Positions 1-9,075 of a stretch of DNA of 64,000 nt are shown in pieces; the first letter of the stretch is position 1; each line of letters begins with the position of its first letter. This stretch comes from Streptomyces sp. V3I8. GTDB taxonomy: Bacteria; Actinomycetota; Actinomycetes; Streptomycetales; Streptomycetaceae. Location: NCBI RefSeq assembly GCF_030817535.1, contig NZ_JAUSZL010000002.1, positions 1,054,001 to 1,118,000 of the forward strand. The letters are read 5' to 3'. Below the pieces are notes generated by a model. It was not told the DNA's origin. It saw nothing but the letters and a program-made list of their open reading frames with translations, and ran no database searches. The translations under genes and the position numbers were made by a program.

Positions 1-1015
1 GCGGTACGCAGCCGACACCGGCCCGCAGGGCGGCGGTGACGTCACCGAACGGCAGTCGCCCGCCCTCCAGCCGGGCTGTCCCGCCGGTCGGTGTGTGCAG
101 TCCCGTGAAGGACTCGGCGAGCTCGGTCTTGCCGCTTGCGCTGGACCCGGCGAGCCCGACGACCTCGCCGCCGCGCACGGTCAGGTCGACGCGTCCGTAC
201 GCGTCCGAGGTGAGTCCGCGCGCTTCGAGGACGACGGGCGCGGCGGCGTCCACCTCCCCGCGGGCGGCCCTCTTCCGCACGGCGACGACCGACTCCCCCG
301 CCATGGCCTCGACCAGGGCGGCGCGCGGCAGGTCGGCCACCGGCGCCGTGGTGATCCAGCGGGCGTCCCGCAGGACCGTCACGGTCTGGCACACCTCGTA
401 CACCTCCTGGAGGTGGTGCGAGATGAACAGGAAGGTGACGCCGGACTCCTGGAGCGCGCGCATCCGCGTGAAGAGGCGCTCGATCTCGCGGTTGTCGAGC
501 TGGGCGGTCGGCTCGTCGAGGACGATGAACCGCGCGCCGAAGCTCAGCGCCCGGGCGATCTCCACCATCTGCCGGTCCTCGACCCTGAGGTCGGCGGTCC
601 GTGCCTGCGGGTCGACGCGGACGTCCCAGGTCGCCAGGACCTCGGCGGCCTCGGTCCGCAGCCGGCGCCAGCTGATGAGGCCGCCGCGGCCCCGCGGCTG
701 CCGGTTGATGAACAGGTTCTCGGCGACCGTCAGCTCCGGTACGACGGTGGGCTTCTGGTAGACGCAGGCCACCTTGCGCCGCCAGGCGTCCCGGTCGGTG
801 AGCGCGGGCGCGGGCCCGCCGTCGAAGAGGACCGTGCCCTCGTCGGGGGCCTGGAGGCCGGTGAGGACGGTGACGAGGGTGGACTTGCCCGCGCCGTTGC
901 GGCCGACGAGGGCATGCGACTCGCCCGCGTGCACGGTGAGTCGTCCGTCGGCCAGGGCGACGGTGGGGCCGTACCGTTTGACGATGCCCCGGGCATCGAC
1001 GAGTGGAGTACTCAT
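1..1015 (-). CDS. Sugar ABC transporter ATP-binding protein (RbsA/MglA type), 3' end outside window
   Basis: Energises import of a sugar or related ligand from the cytoplasmic face of the membrane. The frame opens with MSTPLVDARGIVKRYG, has Walker A GRNGAGKST near residue 40, a signature-like LRVEDRQMVEIARAL and Walker B RFIVLDEPTA near residue 165. A second ABC domain begins near residue 265 with the degenerate P-loop GLAGSSASGKTEL, the two-domain layout of ribose/galactose-type ATPases. The start ATG (1013-1015) overlaps the TGA of the upstream binding-protein gene by 4 bases, so the two are translationally coupled. About 338 codons are visible and the stop lies beyond position 1. A permease is expected further downstream, outside the window. 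Substrate unknown. Confidence 0.93.
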   Translation of the reverse strand, partial: MSTPLVDARGIVKRYGPTVALADGRLTVHAGESHALVGRNGAGKSTLVTVLTGLQAPDEGTVLFDGGPAPALTDRDAWRRKVACVYQKPTVVPELTVAENLFINRQPRGRGGLISWRRLRTEAAEVLATWDVRVDPQARTADLRVEDRQMVEIARALSFGARFIVLDEPTAQLDNREIERLFTRMRALQESGVTFLFISHHLQEVYEVCQTVTVLRDARWITTAPVADLPRAALVEAMAGESVVAVRKRAARGEVDAAAPVVLEARGLTSDAYGRVDLTVRGGEVVGLAGSSASGKTELAESFTGLHTPTGGTARLEGGRLPFGDVTAALRAGVGCVP

Positions 1016-2094
1016 CCGACCGTGTTGCCCCACAGCCCGGGGTCGTCGACGTTCTCCTCGGTCACCAGCGGCGCGGGCAGCTGGTCCTCGAGGATGCCGC
1101 CGGGCAGCTCGACGATCTCCGAGTCGTGGTCGGTCGGCCCCGGCTCGAAGGTCTTCCCCTCCATCGCCGCCTTGATGTAGTACATGCCGTACTTGGCGTA
1201 GAGGTCGGCCGGCTGCGAGACCGTGGCGTCGATCTGCCCCTTGCGGATGGCGTCGAACTCCTGCGGGATGCCGTCGTTCGAGACGATCGAGATGTGGCCC
1301 TTCTCGCCCGCCTTCTTCAGCAGCCCCTTGGACTTGAGGGTCTGCAGCGTGGGCGCAAGGTAGACGCCGCCCGCCTGCAGGTAGATGCCCTTGAGGTCCG
1401 GGTCGGCGTTGAGGAGCGTGTCCAGCTTGGAGGCCGCGGTGTCGGACTCCCACTTGGCGGGGATCTCCAGCACCTTCAGCTTCGGGAACTTCTCCTTGAC
1501 GCAGGCGCGGAAGGCCTCGGAGCGGTCGCGGCCGTTGACCGAGGCGAGGTCGCCCATGATCTGCACGACCTTGCCCGACGGGATCTGCTTGCCGAGGTAC
1601 TCGCAGGCCTTCTCGCCGTACGCGACGTTGTCGGCGCGTACGACCATCGCGACCTTGCCCTTCTCGGGCGCCACGTCGACGGCGACCACGGGAACGCCCT
1701 TGCGCTCGGCCTGGTCGAGGCCGGCCGAGATCGCGGCGCTGTCCAGGGGGGCCACGACGAGGCCCTTCACGCCCTGGTTGAGCTGGTTGTTGATGTCGGT
1801 GATCTGCTGCGAGGGGTCACTGTTGGAGTTGACGGTCTTGAGGGCGTCCACCCCCTCGGACTTCGCCGCCTTCGGCACGTAGTCGTTGTAGGACTGCCAG
1901 AACGGCGAGGTCAGCAGGGGCAGGACGACCCCGACCTTGCCGCTGCCGTCGCCCTTGTCACCACCGGGGGCGGCGCTGTCCTCGGTGCTGCCGCATGCCG
2001 TGAGCGCGAGGGCGGCGCAGCAGGCCGCGGCCGCCGCCCGTACCGCCCGTGAGGTGCTTCGCCCGTTCCGGTACCGCACAGTTCCGCCGGCCAT
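1012..2094 (-). CDS. Sugar-binding lipoprotein of ABC importer (periplasmic-binding protein, RbsB-like)
   Basis: Extracellular, membrane-anchored ligand-binding subunit of the importer whose ATPase follows. The 360-residue protein has an arginine-rich n-region, a hydrophobic stretch and the lipobox ALTACG near residues 29-34. The mature part looks like a type 1 periplasmic-binding fold of the ribose class: GVVLPLLTSPFWQSY at the first strand, GLVVAPLDSAAISAGLDQA and GVPVVAVDV further on. The ATG at 2094 is preceded by GAGGAG at good spacing. It is divergent from the GntR regulator at 2273, and the shared 178-bp gap holds a GntR-type palindrome, so repression by that protein is likely. The sugar cannot be told from the sequence. 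Confidence 0.9.
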   Translation of the reverse strand: MAGGTVRYRNGRSTSRAVRAAAAACCAALALTACGSTEDSAAPGGDKGDGSGKVGVVLPLLTSPFWQSYNDYVPKAAKSEGVDALKTVNSNSDPSQQITDINNQLNQGVKGLVVAPLDSAAISAGLDQAERKGVPVVAVDVAPEKGKVAMVVRADNVAYGEKACEYLGKQIPSGKVVQIMGDLASVNGRDRSEAFRACVKEKFPKLKVLEIPAKWESDTAASKLDTLLNADPDLKGIYLQAGGVYLAPTLQTLKSKGLLKKAGEKGHISIVSNDGIPQEFDAIRKGQIDATVSQPADLYAKYGMYYIKAAMEGKTFEPGPTDHDSEIVELPGGILEDQLPAPLVTEENVDDPGLWGNTVG

Positions 2095-2200
2095 CTATCG
2101 GCTCCTCATTGAGCGTGATCGAGCAGGTGCCAGGAATATTTATCAGACCACTTCGCTCCCACAACACCCCTCGACCGCGTTTTTCCGCTGTTTTACCGTG

Positions 2201-2226
2201 TAGTGGTCGGACCACCTGAGTGGTTA
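2201..2226. promoter_or_regulatory. Candidate FadR/GntR operator TGGT-N3-ACCA
   Basis: Positions 2204-2214 read TGGTCGGACCA, an exact match to the TGGT-N3-ACCA half-site arrangement typical of FadR-subfamily GntR regulators. The arms extend to GTGGT/ACCAC at 2203-2215. Half-sites GACCAC (from about 2146) and GTGGT (from about 2220) flank it. The element lies between the divergent binding-protein gene and the GntR gene, 58 bp before the regulator start, as expected for control of both directions. Confidence 0.7.
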
Positions 2227-2272
2227 GACTGCGGCGCACCCGGAGACGGCCCCGGCGACAGGAGGACACGGC

Positions 2273-3007
2273 GTGGACGAGAGCCTGCCCGAGGCGGCGG
2301 CCGCCGCGCAGACGGCCGCTCCGCCGAAGGGGACCGTGACACAGCGCGCCATCGACCGGATCAAGGCGATGATCGGTGAGGGCCGGCTGGAGCCGGGCGC
2401 GCGACTGCCCACCGAGCGGGACCTGGCGGCGCAGCTGGGCATCTCGCGCAGCTCGATGCGCGAGGCGATCCGGGCGCTCACGGTCCTGGGGGTGCTGGAG
2501 GCCCGGCACGGGTCCGGCATCTACGTCACGCAGCTGGAGGCCGGGGACCTGCTGGAGACCTTCGGGGTGGTCGCGGACCTCTCCCGCGGTCCGGGTCTGG
2601 TCGAGCTCCTGGAGGTGCGCAGGATCCTGGAGTCGACGGCGACGGCGCTGGCCGCCGCGCGGATCTCGGCGGACCGGCTGGCCGAGGTCGAGAAGCACCT
2701 GACGGCCATGAACGCCACGGACGACCCGGAGGAGATCCTCTCCCACGACCTGGCGTTCCACCGGGTGATCGTGGGCGCCGCGGGCAACGACACGATGGCG
2801 GCCATCCTGGACGGGCTGTCCTCCCGGACGTTCCGCGCCCGGGTCTGGCGCGGGTACCAGGAGGAGGGGGCGTTCGAGCGGACACGGCGGGAGCACGCGG
2901 CGATCCACCGTGCGCTCGTGGCCCGCGACCCGGAGGCGGCGCGGGCGGCCGCCGCGGCGCACGTGGGTGAGGTGGAGCAGTGGCTCCGGAGCCAGTTGGG
3001 GGCATGA
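2273..3007 (+). CDS. FadR-family (GntR/FCD) transcriptional regulator
   Basis: DNA-binding repressor or activator, 244 residues. An N-terminal winged helix (about residues 23-90) contains GRLEPGARLPTERDLAAQLG and SRSSMREAIRALTVLGVLEA, the GntR signature, followed by the wing ARHGSGIYV. The C-terminal all-helical FCD domain (about 105-240) has the usual ligand- and metal-binding pattern: SHDLAFHRVIVGAAGN, then a late REHAAIHRALVARD with its His. The GTG start at 2273 follows AGGAGGACACG. It is divergent from the sugar-binding lipoprotein and ATPase genes, so a sugar or sugar acid is the likely effector. Confidence 0.93.
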   Translation: MDESLPEAAAAAQTAAPPKGTVTQRAIDRIKAMIGEGRLEPGARLPTERDLAAQLGISRSSMREAIRALTVLGVLEARHGSGIYVTQLEAGDLLETFGVVADLSRGPGLVELLEVRRILESTATALAAARISADRLAEVEKHLTAMNATDDPEEILSHDLAFHRVIVGAAGNDTMAAILDGLSSRTFRARVWRGYQEEGAFERTRREHAAIHRALVARDPEAARAAAAAHVGEVEQWLRSQLGA

Positions 3008-3566
3008 CCGGGCCCCGTACCACCACTCGTACCACCGACCACCGGCGTGCCGACCGCCGGCGTGCCGGGCCGGCGCCGCGCGAGGGGAAGCCCGTCTCCC
3101 CCTTGCGGTCGGCCTCCCCGGGGTATTCACGGCCTTGGGCATCAGTGCTCAGCTGACAGATGCGACAGCCGTGCCGTTACCGGGAGGGTTGTCACAGGCG
3201 CGCCGCCGACCCGTGGCCGGATCCACGGGTGCCCGGTGCCGCGCACCCCACACCCCTTCCCCGCTTCCGCCGTCGGCCGCCGACCGGTGCGCCTTCGGCA
3301 TGCACCCTGCGCGAAGAGGGGACTTCACCTGCCTGTCAGCAACGAACCTCCGGATCTGGGGTGACTGAGGCCGGAACGCCGGTGACCGGTCGTCCACCGC
3401 GCTCACCACGCCGGCCGCGCAGGCCCGTCAGACCGGGAAGCCGGTCTCCCTCCGTGAGGAGTCGGACGGCATGGTCCACGAGGTCTGCCTCCGGTAGCAC
3501 GGCCCGGCCCGCCGCACGCGAGGGAGCCGCGCCCGGCAGGACCGGGCGCGGCTCCCTCCCGCGTCA
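3008..3566. other. Gene-free interval with a short remnant and a terminator
   Basis: No intact gene is supported. On the plus strand, 3369-3497 is an open stretch without a start codon that ends in a stop. It includes LTTPAAQARQTGKPVSLREE, protein-like and reminiscent of N-terminal parts of large secreted or polymorphic-toxin-like Streptomyces proteins, so it may be a decayed fragment. The rest is GC-rich filler, ending in the strong hairpin at 3520-3558. Confidence 0.5.
3520..3558 (-). terminator. Strong hairpin terminator closing the glycan operon
   Basis: A perfect 17-bp stem (arms 3520-3536 and 3542-3558, core GGGAGCCGCGCCCGG) closes a 5-base loop. It starts 9 bp beyond the stop of the chagasin-like gene, the last gene of the minus-strand glycan locus. 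There is no long U-tract, which is usual for Streptomyces hairpin terminators. Confidence 0.85.
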
Positions 3567-3863
3567 TCACGCGGTCACCCGCAGGGTGTACCGCTCGGCG
3601 ACGTCGTCACCCCAGGGCCGCTTCAGGTGCAGCTCCGGCCGCCCGTCGCCGGCCTCGGTGGGGCGCGCCCCCAGCACCCGGGTGCCGCCGGCGCCGGGCA
3701 CGGTCTCCCGCGGCGGGACGGCGGTGCTGTCCGCCACCTCCAGGTCCCCTTCGACGTGCCGGACCGGCCACCGGTATCCGGTGGTGCCGTTCTCGGGCAG
3801 CGTCACGACCATGTCGTCGCCGAGTCGCACCCTGACGTCGCCGCCGCCTCGCGACACGTGCAC
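3567..3863 (-). CDS. Chagasin-family (MEROPS I42) cysteine-protease inhibitor-like protein
   Basis: Small beta-sandwich protein, 98 residues from the GTG at 3863. It shows the three inhibitory loops of the I42 family in order: LPENGTTGYRW (NPTTGY-like loop, residues 23-33), a glycine-rich GAGGTRVLGARP loop and the late LKRPWGDD (RPW motif). The frame is open upstream into the end of the mannosidase gene, reading TEIREVGPTAEVHV, so the true start may lie further 5' and overlap that gene. No signal peptide is seen, suggesting a cytoplasmic role. It is last in the glycan locus, 35 bp after the GH38 stop. Target protease unknown; family call fairly sure, function not. Confidence 0.72.
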   Translation of the reverse strand: MHVSRGGGDVRVRLGDDMVVTLPENGTTGYRWPVRHVEGDLEVADSTAVPPRETVPGAGGTRVLGARPTEAGDGRPELHLKRPWGDDVAERYTLRVTA

Positions 3864-3897
3864 TTCCGCCGTGGGACCGACCTCCCGGATCTCGGTC

Positions 3898-6800
3898 CTA
3901 CCGGTGTACCGCCTGCTTCCGGGCCGTGGCCAGCCGGAGCGTGACCAGTTCGAACGGGCGCAGCCTCAGGGTCAGGCGGTTGCCGTCCCGTTCCGGGGCC
4001 GCGGCCTCGGGCAGCGGACGTTCCAGCAGGTCCGTCACCGTGACGGAGTCGATGTCGAAGCCCGCCGTGAGGGTGGCCCGGCTGCGGCCGCCCCTCGACT
4101 CGTGGAAGCGGACGACCACGTCGCCGCTGCCGTCGTCGGCGAGCTTCAGCGCGGTGATCACGACCGCGTCCTGGGCCACGGTGACCAGCGGCGCGACCTC
4201 GGACGCCCCGCCGAGGACCTTCCGCTCGGGCAGGTTGATCCGCCAGCCCTCGCGCACCGCGTCGCCGATCGCGGCGCCGGGCACCAGCGCGTGCCGGAAG
4301 CGGTGCACCCCCTGGTCGGTCTCGGGGTCGGGGAAGCGCGGGGCGCGCAGCAGCGACACCCGGACCGTGGTGGTCGTACCGCCGTCGTCGCGCACCGCAC
4401 GCGTCACGTCGTGGCCGTACGTCGAGTCGTTGACGACCGCGACGCCCCAACCGGGCTCCTCCAGGTGGACGAACCGGTGGTTGCAGGCCTCGAACTTGGC
4501 GGCCTCCCAGGACGTGTTGGTGTGCGTCGGCCGGAAGAAGTGCCCGAACTGCGTCTCGGACGCGTACCGCTCGGCGTGCACGTCGAGCGGGAAGGCCATC
4601 TTCAGGAACTTCTCCGTCTCGTGCCAGTCGACCTCGGTGTCGATGTCGAGCCGCCACTCGCCCGGCGCGAGCGACAGCACCTGCGTGACCTTCGACGCCC
4701 CGAAGGTCCGTACGACCCTGACCGAGACGCCGTCCTCACCGGGGACGACCTCGTCGGCGTCGACCAGGTCGGTGACCGTGTTGCGGTAGAACTCGTCGAC
4801 GTCCCAGGCGTCCCACATGTTGGGGAAGTCGGGGTGGATCTGCAGCAGGTTGGCGGCCTCGCCCGGTGCGAGGGTCTCGCGGTCCGCGGCGAGGTCGAAC
4901 GCGGAGACCACGAGACCGCGGGCGTCGATCTCGATCCGCAGGCAGCCGTTCTCCAGCACGAAGCCGCCGTCCGCGCGCGGCACCAGCGTGCACTCGCCGC
5001 CGATGGCCGGGGTCCGCGCCCCGCCGGCGGGAACGCCGTCGCGGGTGTGCGGCGCGGAGTTGAAGGCGAGGGCGGTCGTGCCCTCGCCGGCCAGCGCCCG
5101 CTGGGCCGCGTCGATGATGCCGGTCAGCTCCTCGGCGACCTTGTCGTAGGTCCTGCGGGCCTCGCGGTGCACCCAGGCGATGGACGAGCCGGGCAGGATG
5201 TCGTGGAACTGGTGCAGCAGGACCGTCTTCCAGAGCCGGTCCAGCTCCTCGTACGGGTAGGCGGACCCGGCCCGGACCGCGGCGGTCGCCGACCACAGCT
5301 CGGCCTCGCGCAGCAGGTGCTCGCTGCGGCGGTTGCCCTGCTTGGTCTTCGCCTGGCTGGTGAGGGTGGCGCGGTGCAGTTCCAGGTAGAGCTCGCCGAC
5401 CCACACGGGTGCGTTCGGGTACTCGGCCTCCGCCTTCTCGAAGAACGTCCCCGGGGCCTCCCACACCACGGTCGCCGAGCCTTCGAGGTCCCGCAGGCGG
5501 GCAGCCTTGGCGACCATCTCGCGGGTCGTGCCGCCGCCTCCGTCGCCCCAGCCGGTCGGCGCGAGGGAGTGCCGGGCAGCGCCCTTGTCCTTGAAGTTCT
5601 TCGCCGCGTGGGCGATCTCGCTGCCCTTCATCGAGCAGTTGTACGTGTCGACGGGCGGGAAGTGCGTGAAGATCCGGGTGCCGTCGATGCCCTCCCACTG
5701 GAAGGTGTGGTGCGGGAACGTGTTGGTCTGCGACCACGAGATCTTCTGGGTGAGCAGCCACTTGGACCCTGCCGCCTTGATGATCTGCGGCAGTCCGGCG
5801 GCGAAGCCGAAGGTGTCGGGCAGCCACGCCTCGTCGTTGTCGACGCCGAACTCGTCGATGAAGAACCGCTTGCCGTGCACGAACTGCCGGGCCATCGCCT
5901 CGGAGCCGGGCATGTTGGTGTCCGACTCGACCCACATGCCGCCCGCGGGCACGAACCGCCCGTCGGCGACGGCCTTCTTCACCCTCGCCCACACCTCGGG
6001 CCGGTGCTCCTTCACCCAGGCCCACTGCTGGGCCTGCGACATGGCGAACACGAAGTCCGGCTCGTCCTCCAGGAGGGCGGTCATGTTCGAGGTGGTCCTG
6101 GCGACCTTGCGCACCGTCTCGCGCAGCGGCCACAGCCACGCCGAGTCGATGTGCGCGTGGCCGACCGCGCTGATGCGGTGGGCGGAGGGCACGGCGGGGG
6201 CCGCCAGCACCGCCTCCAGGCGGGAGCGGGCCGCGGCGGCCGTGGCGCCCACGTCCTGCAGGTCGACGGCGTCCAGCGCCTTCTCCACCGCGCGCAGGAT
6301 GTCCCAGCGCCGGGCGGACTCCACCGGCAGCTCGGCCATCAGCTCGCCGAGCACCTCCAGGTCGATGACGAGCTGCCACACCGTCTCGTCGAGGACGGCG
6401 AGGTCCATCCGCGCCAGCTTGTACTGCGGCTCGCTGCCGGCCGTCTCCTTGTCGCCCAGCTGCGTGGGCAGGAAGGGGTGGTAGTCGAGGATGACGGGGT
6501 TGGAGGCGGCCTCGATGTGCAGGCACACCTCCTCGCCGCCCGCGACGGGCGCGCCGATGCGCACCCACTGGTTGCGCGGGTTGAGGCCCTTCACGGGCGT
6601 CCCGTCGGGCCGGTAGACGAGGCCCTCGCACTGGAAGCCGGGCATGTTCTCGTCGAAGCCGAGGTCGAGGAGCGCCTCGACGGTCTTCCCGGCCCACTCC
6701 TTCGGCACGGTTCCGGTGACGCGGAACCAGCTGGTGCCCCAGGGAGCACCCCACCTGTCGCCGACCGCCACCGGGGACGGCGTGGCCGCCAGCCCCTCCT

Positions 6801-6936
6801 CGACGGGCACCGGCTCGCCGGGCGCGTTCCACACCGCCACGTCCAGCGGCAGGGACTCGGGGTACACGGCGGGTCGTATGCGCTCGTCGAGCACGCGCTT
6901 GAGGCGGGCTTCGACCAGGCCGCGGTCGTCATGCAT
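3898..6936 (-). CDS. Alpha-mannosidase, glycoside hydrolase family 38
   Basis: Retaining zinc-dependent alpha-mannosidase of 1012 residues, within the usual GH38 size. After an N-terminal beta domain, the catalytic barrel carries GHAHIDSAWLWP with zinc ligands His260 and Asp264 (plus His262), and the nucleophile Asp374 in WLPDTFGF. Further on are WWxS/HHTF-type segments (FPHHTFQWEGIDG) and a long C-terminal beta-sandwich with EPGWGVAVVNDSTYGHDV. No signal peptide, so it probably acts in the cytoplasm on imported mannosides. It lies between the GH85 endoglycosidase and the chagasin-like gene on the same strand, which points to trimming of high-mannose N-glycans. Confidence 0.95.
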   Translation of the reverse strand: MHDDRGLVEARLKRVLDERIRPAVYPESLPLDVAVWNAPGEPVPVEEGLAATPSPVAVGDRWGAPWGTSWFRVTGTVPKEWAGKTVEALLDLGFDENMPGFQCEGLVYRPDGTPVKGLNPRNQWVRIGAPVAGGEEVCLHIEAASNPVILDYHPFLPTQLGDKETAGSEPQYKLARMDLAVLDETVWQLVIDLEVLGELMAELPVESARRWDILRAVEKALDAVDLQDVGATAAAARSRLEAVLAAPAVPSAHRISAVGHAHIDSAWLWPLRETVRKVARTTSNMTALLEDEPDFVFAMSQAQQWAWVKEHRPEVWARVKKAVADGRFVPAGGMWVESDTNMPGSEAMARQFVHGKRFFIDEFGVDNDEAWLPDTFGFAAGLPQIIKAAGSKWLLTQKISWSQTNTFPHHTFQWEGIDGTRIFTHFPPVDTYNCSMKGSEIAHAAKNFKDKGAARHSLAPTGWGDGGGGTTREMVAKAARLRDLEGSATVVWEAPGTFFEKAEAEYPNAPVWVGELYLELHRATLTSQAKTKQGNRRSEHLLREAELWSATAAVRAGSAYPYEELDRLWKTVLLHQFHDILPGSSIAWVHREARRTYDKVAEELTGIIDAAQRALAGEGTTALAFNSAPHTRDGVPAGGARTPAIGGECTLVPRADGGFVLENGCLRIEIDARGLVVSAFDLAADRETLAPGEAANLLQIHPDFPNMWDAWDVDEFYRNTVTDLVDADEVVPGEDGVSVRVVRTFGASKVTQVLSLAPGEWRLDIDTEVDWHETEKFLKMAFPLDVHAERYASETQFGHFFRPTHTNTSWEAAKFEACNHRFVHLEEPGWGVAVVNDSTYGHDVTRAVRDDGGTTTTVRVSLLRAPRFPDPETDQGVHRFRHALVPGAAIGDAVREGWRINLPERKVLGGASEVAPLVTVAQDAVVITALKLADDGSGDVVVRFHESRGGRSRATLTAGFDIDSVTVTDLLERPLPEAAAPERDGNRLTLRLRPFELVTLRLATARKQAVHR

Positions 6937-7003
6937 GTGGGGTGCTCCGTAACTCCGTTGTGCGGGTCGTTGCTCTGTACCGGTGGTTACCGGTGGTCGG
7001 CGG

Positions 7004-9040
7004 TCACCAGGTATGGGTCAGGGTCGCGGGGTCCGACGCGGTGTAAAGCTCCCCAACGGCCCGCAGTTCGAACCGTGCCGCCGTCTCGCCTCCTTCCGGT
7101 GCCAATCCTGCAACGAAGAAGGCTCGCTGGGCGGTTCCGCCGAGGAAGCGCCGGGTGCCGTCGGGCAGGACCCGGTGCAGCGTGTAGTGGCGTACGCCGC
7201 CCCCGGTCGCGGCGCGCCAGGCGAGGCGCAGGTCGCCCCCGGAGGCCTCGGTGACGCGCGCGTCCACGGGCGTGCCCGGGCTCTGGGCGGCCTGGTCGCG
7301 TACGGCGAGTCCACCCAGGCGCCACTTCACGGCGCCGGTGCCGGTCAGCCGGACCCCGAGGGCGTGCACCGTGGCGCCGGCCGGGAGACCGGTCAGCCGT
7401 ACGGCCGAGGTCTCCCAGCCGTCGCCGGCGGTGACCGGGAAGTACGTGTACGCGTACGGCTGCCCCGGACCCGGGGGCTCGGCGGTGGCGACGGCGAGCT
7501 CGACGGACACGTCGCCCGCGTCGGTGCGGTGGGTCAGCTCGACGACGGTGTCCTCGCCGGTCGGCAGGCGGGTCGCGTAGACGTCCAGCGTCGTCGGCGC
7601 CGTCAGGGTGCCGTCGACGAGGACGCTGCTGCCGCCGCGCCAGGCGTCCGCGAAGTCGAAGGTGACGGCCGGGTGCTGCCCCGTCGTGCGGGTCACCCAG
7701 CGCCGGGACGGCAGCCGGTCCTGGAGCCCGAGGTGGTTCCACGGGGCCGTCGACGTGACCTGGCCGTCCTCGTACCAGCGCAGTCCGTGTCCGGTGTTGA
7801 ACGTGCTCGCGAACGGCAGGCCGGTGACCGTCGACCGGTCGGCGACGAAGACCGCGGGCGCCCGCCAGGTGTCGGTGGTGTCGGGACGGGCCGGATCGAG
7901 CGAGCGCCCGCTCCAGAACCGGTCGTCGGCGGCGTGGAAGTCGCCGGGGGTACGGGTGGCGGGCAGGTGGTTGCGGGTCCACTCGGGCCGGTAGAAGCCC
8001 ACCGAGACGACGTGTGCCGAACTGCTCGGCACCATGGCGTTCCAGTTCACCGAGGAGTTGTCACCGTTGGACTCCACGTCGACGCCCGCCCACAGCTCGT
8101 AGCGGCTGCGGCCGAGCTGCTGGGCGGCCGTACCGGAGGAGGCCAGGCTGCCCGCCGACCAGCGGAAGTCGACGAACATCGAGTCGGCGGCCTGGAAGAA
8201 CACCTTGTTCTGGTTGTTGAGCGCGCCCTGCCAGCTCACCGAGCCGTCGACGGTCATGGAGTCGTACCAGGTGACCCGCAGCCCCTTCGCCCTGCTCAGC
8301 GTCCTCAGCTCGGTGAGGAAGCCGAGCATGTCGGTGGCGAGCGCCGCGTTCCCGCCGCCGGTCTCGGCGTTGACGAACCAGCCGTCGAAGCCGTACGCCT
8401 CGGCGACCGCGACGAGCTGTGCGGCCAGCGGGTAGTGCCCCGCCGCGTCCTTCTGCACCAGGTCGCGCGTCCACTGCAGTTGGCCGCCGTACGCGGCGGG
8501 CGGCAGGAATATGTTGCCCAGGACGGGTACGCCGTGGCGGTGGGCGGCGTCCACGATCGGCGCGTTCGGCGCGAGGACCAGGCCCTCTCCGGAGGAGCCG
8601 CCCCAGAAGACCAGCTCGTCGACGTAACTCCAGTGGGTGAGCGCGTAGTGGTCGGCGGTGGCCGACCCCTGCGAGGGGTTGCTCGCGGTGGGACCGAAGG
8701 AGACGAGCGACTGGACACGGGCCTGGCCTGCGCGGGCCGTCGTGTTCACCGGCGTCGGCGTGAACCGCTCGGCGAGCGGCACGGAGGCACTGTTGAAGGC
8801 CAGGTCGGTGTCGGTGGCGGCGCTCCATGCCTTCAGGCTGCGCCAGGTGATGCCCGCGCCCGGTGAGCCCGACGGGAACGAGTCCGGGTACCAGTAGGAG
8901 GCGTACGGCTGGAGCGGGGCGGCGGCCTCGGCGGCCGGTGCCGCGGCCTTCGCGCCGGCGGTGGCGGGTGACGCCGGGAGCACGGCGGCCGCGGCGCCGG
9001 TGCCGGCGACGAGCAGGACGGTGCGTCTGGTGGGGTTCAC
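7004..9040 (-). CDS. Secreted endo-beta-N-acetylglucosaminidase, glycoside hydrolase family 85
   Basis: Cleaves the chitobiose core (GlcNAc-beta1,4-GlcNAc) of N-glycans. The GTG at 9040 follows AAGGAG by 10 bases and gives 678 residues. The N-terminus NPTRRTVLLVAGTGAAAAV is a Tat-like or long Sec signal ending before the Ala-rich ATAGAKAAAP. The GH85 barrel opens with QPYASYWYPDSFPSG and carries the diagnostic DGWFVNAETGG, with Asn224 and acid/base Glu226. A galactose-binding-like module and a C-terminal fibronectin III-like domain (from about residue 590, VDARVTEASGGDLRLAW) follow. It sits 35 bp after the GH5-like gene and 67 bp before GH38, so co-transcription is likely. Confidence 0.93.
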   Translation of the reverse strand: MNPTRRTVLLVAGTGAAAAVLPASPATAGAKAAAPAAEAAAPLQPYASYWYPDSFPSGSPGAGITWRSLKAWSAATDTDLAFNSASVPLAERFTPTPVNTTARAGQARVQSLVSFGPTASNPSQGSATADHYALTHWSYVDELVFWGGSSGEGLVLAPNAPIVDAAHRHGVPVLGNIFLPPAAYGGQLQWTRDLVQKDAAGHYPLAAQLVAVAEAYGFDGWFVNAETGGGNAALATDMLGFLTELRTLSRAKGLRVTWYDSMTVDGSVSWQGALNNQNKVFFQAADSMFVDFRWSAGSLASSGTAAQQLGRSRYELWAGVDVESNGDNSSVNWNAMVPSSSAHVVSVGFYRPEWTRNHLPATRTPGDFHAADDRFWSGRSLDPARPDTTDTWRAPAVFVADRSTVTGLPFASTFNTGHGLRWYEDGQVTSTAPWNHLGLQDRLPSRRWVTRTTGQHPAVTFDFADAWRGGSSVLVDGTLTAPTTLDVYATRLPTGEDTVVELTHRTDAGDVSVELAVATAEPPGPGQPYAYTYFPVTAGDGWETSAVRLTGLPAGATVHALGVRLTGTGAVKWRLGGLAVRDQAAQSPGTPVDARVTEASGGDLRLAWRAATGGGVRHYTLHRVLPDGTRRFLGGTAQRAFFVAGLAPEGGETAARFELRAVGELYTASDPATLTHTW

Positions 9041-9075
9041 GAGCAAGTATCTCCTTGTGGGAGTTCTTGGTGGGG

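Noticed and set aside
3160..7254. A 1364-codon open frame on the plus strand
   Set aside because: It runs antisense to the chagasin-like and GH38 genes, lacks domain-like sequence and exists only because GC-rich coding DNA leaves the opposite strand open.
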